Shown piece by piece: positions 32,110 to 32,191 of a stretch of 32,191 nt of DNA (positions are counted from its first letter, which is position 1; each line of letters opens with the position of its first letter). Origin of the DNA: Kalymmatonema hyalinum WJT4-NPBG1 (GTDB lineage Bacteria > Cyanobacteriota > Cyanobacteriia > Cyanobacteriales > Nostocaceae); NCBI GenBank assembly GCA_019359075.1, contig JAHHIB010000097.1, positions 1 to 32,191 on the forward strand. The letters are read 5' to 3'. The position numbers and the translations under genes are program-made. The notes beneath the pieces were generated by a model that saw only the letters and a program-made list of their open reading frames with translations, was not told where the DNA came from and did no database searches.

Positions 32110-32191
32110 TCACTCAGAGTTAGTTCCAATGAAGAGTCTTAACTGGAGTTCAAGTATTAAATCTAACTTTTTATAAAAATGCTTGTCGGAG

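Overview
The window looks like chromosome from a filamentous, probably heterocyst-forming cyanobacterium (Nostocales type). The grounds are many GCGATCGC (HIP1) octamers inside and between genes, cyanobacterial versions of housekeeping genes (class II FBPase/SBPase glpX, HemA, 528-residue Pgi, a very large UPF0182 protein, an NblR-like regulator), small palindromic repeat clusters between genes, and families that are mainly cyanobacterial (DUF1802, TRADD-N-associated membrane domain, DUF6761, Uma2). Genus cannot be fixed from this alone. No tRNA, rRNA or intact CRISPR array was seen.

Layout. 1-1.4 kb: the very start of a transposase running off the left edge, a protein made of 21-residue tandem repeats, and a small lipoprotein. 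1.7-5.85 kb: a compact three-gene operon (winged-helix protein, P-loop ATPase with an acidic tail, DUF1802 protein fused to a PD-(D/E)XK nuclease), followed by a Uma2-family nuclease. This is the best candidate for an undescribed conflict/defence system in the window. 6.6-8.8 kb: cupin gene and pgi on the minus strand. 9.0-11 kb: LivM/LivG-type amino-acid ABC transporter genes with overlapping ends. 11-14.6 kb: a TRADD-N-associated two-TM protein, a membrane/coiled-coil protein convergent with it across a perfect 34-bp palindrome, a stand-alone CheB methylesterase domain, and a coiled-coil protein. 15-21.1 kb: UPF0182 and DUF2127 membrane proteins (overlapping), hemA and glpX, all on the minus strand. 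21.3-22.3 kb: a WD40 protein that is visibly the deleted remnant of a larger STAND NTPase-WD40 gene.

22.6-27.5 kb: a small membrane protein, grxC, tadA, a PlsC-type acyltransferase, an exported helical-repeat protein, then bolA next to the monothiol glutaredoxin grxD, the classic partner pair in iron-sulfur/iron homeostasis. Two isolated copies of a CRISPR-repeat-like sequence lie just before bolA. 27.5-29.2 kb is mostly repeat-rich intergenic DNA with one DUF6761 gene. 29.2-32.2 kb: an NblR-like response regulator, an orphan ABC ATPase with a changed signature motif, a PH-like membrane protein, and two decayed gene ends (an Rpn-type DUF4351-like tail and a TetR C-terminal half) bounded by inverted repeats.

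In short, core metabolic genes are interleaved with accessory conflict-type genes at several stages of life: an apparently intact operon, a TRADD-N-associated membrane protein, and at least three broken remnants (STAND-WD40, Rpn-like, TetR).
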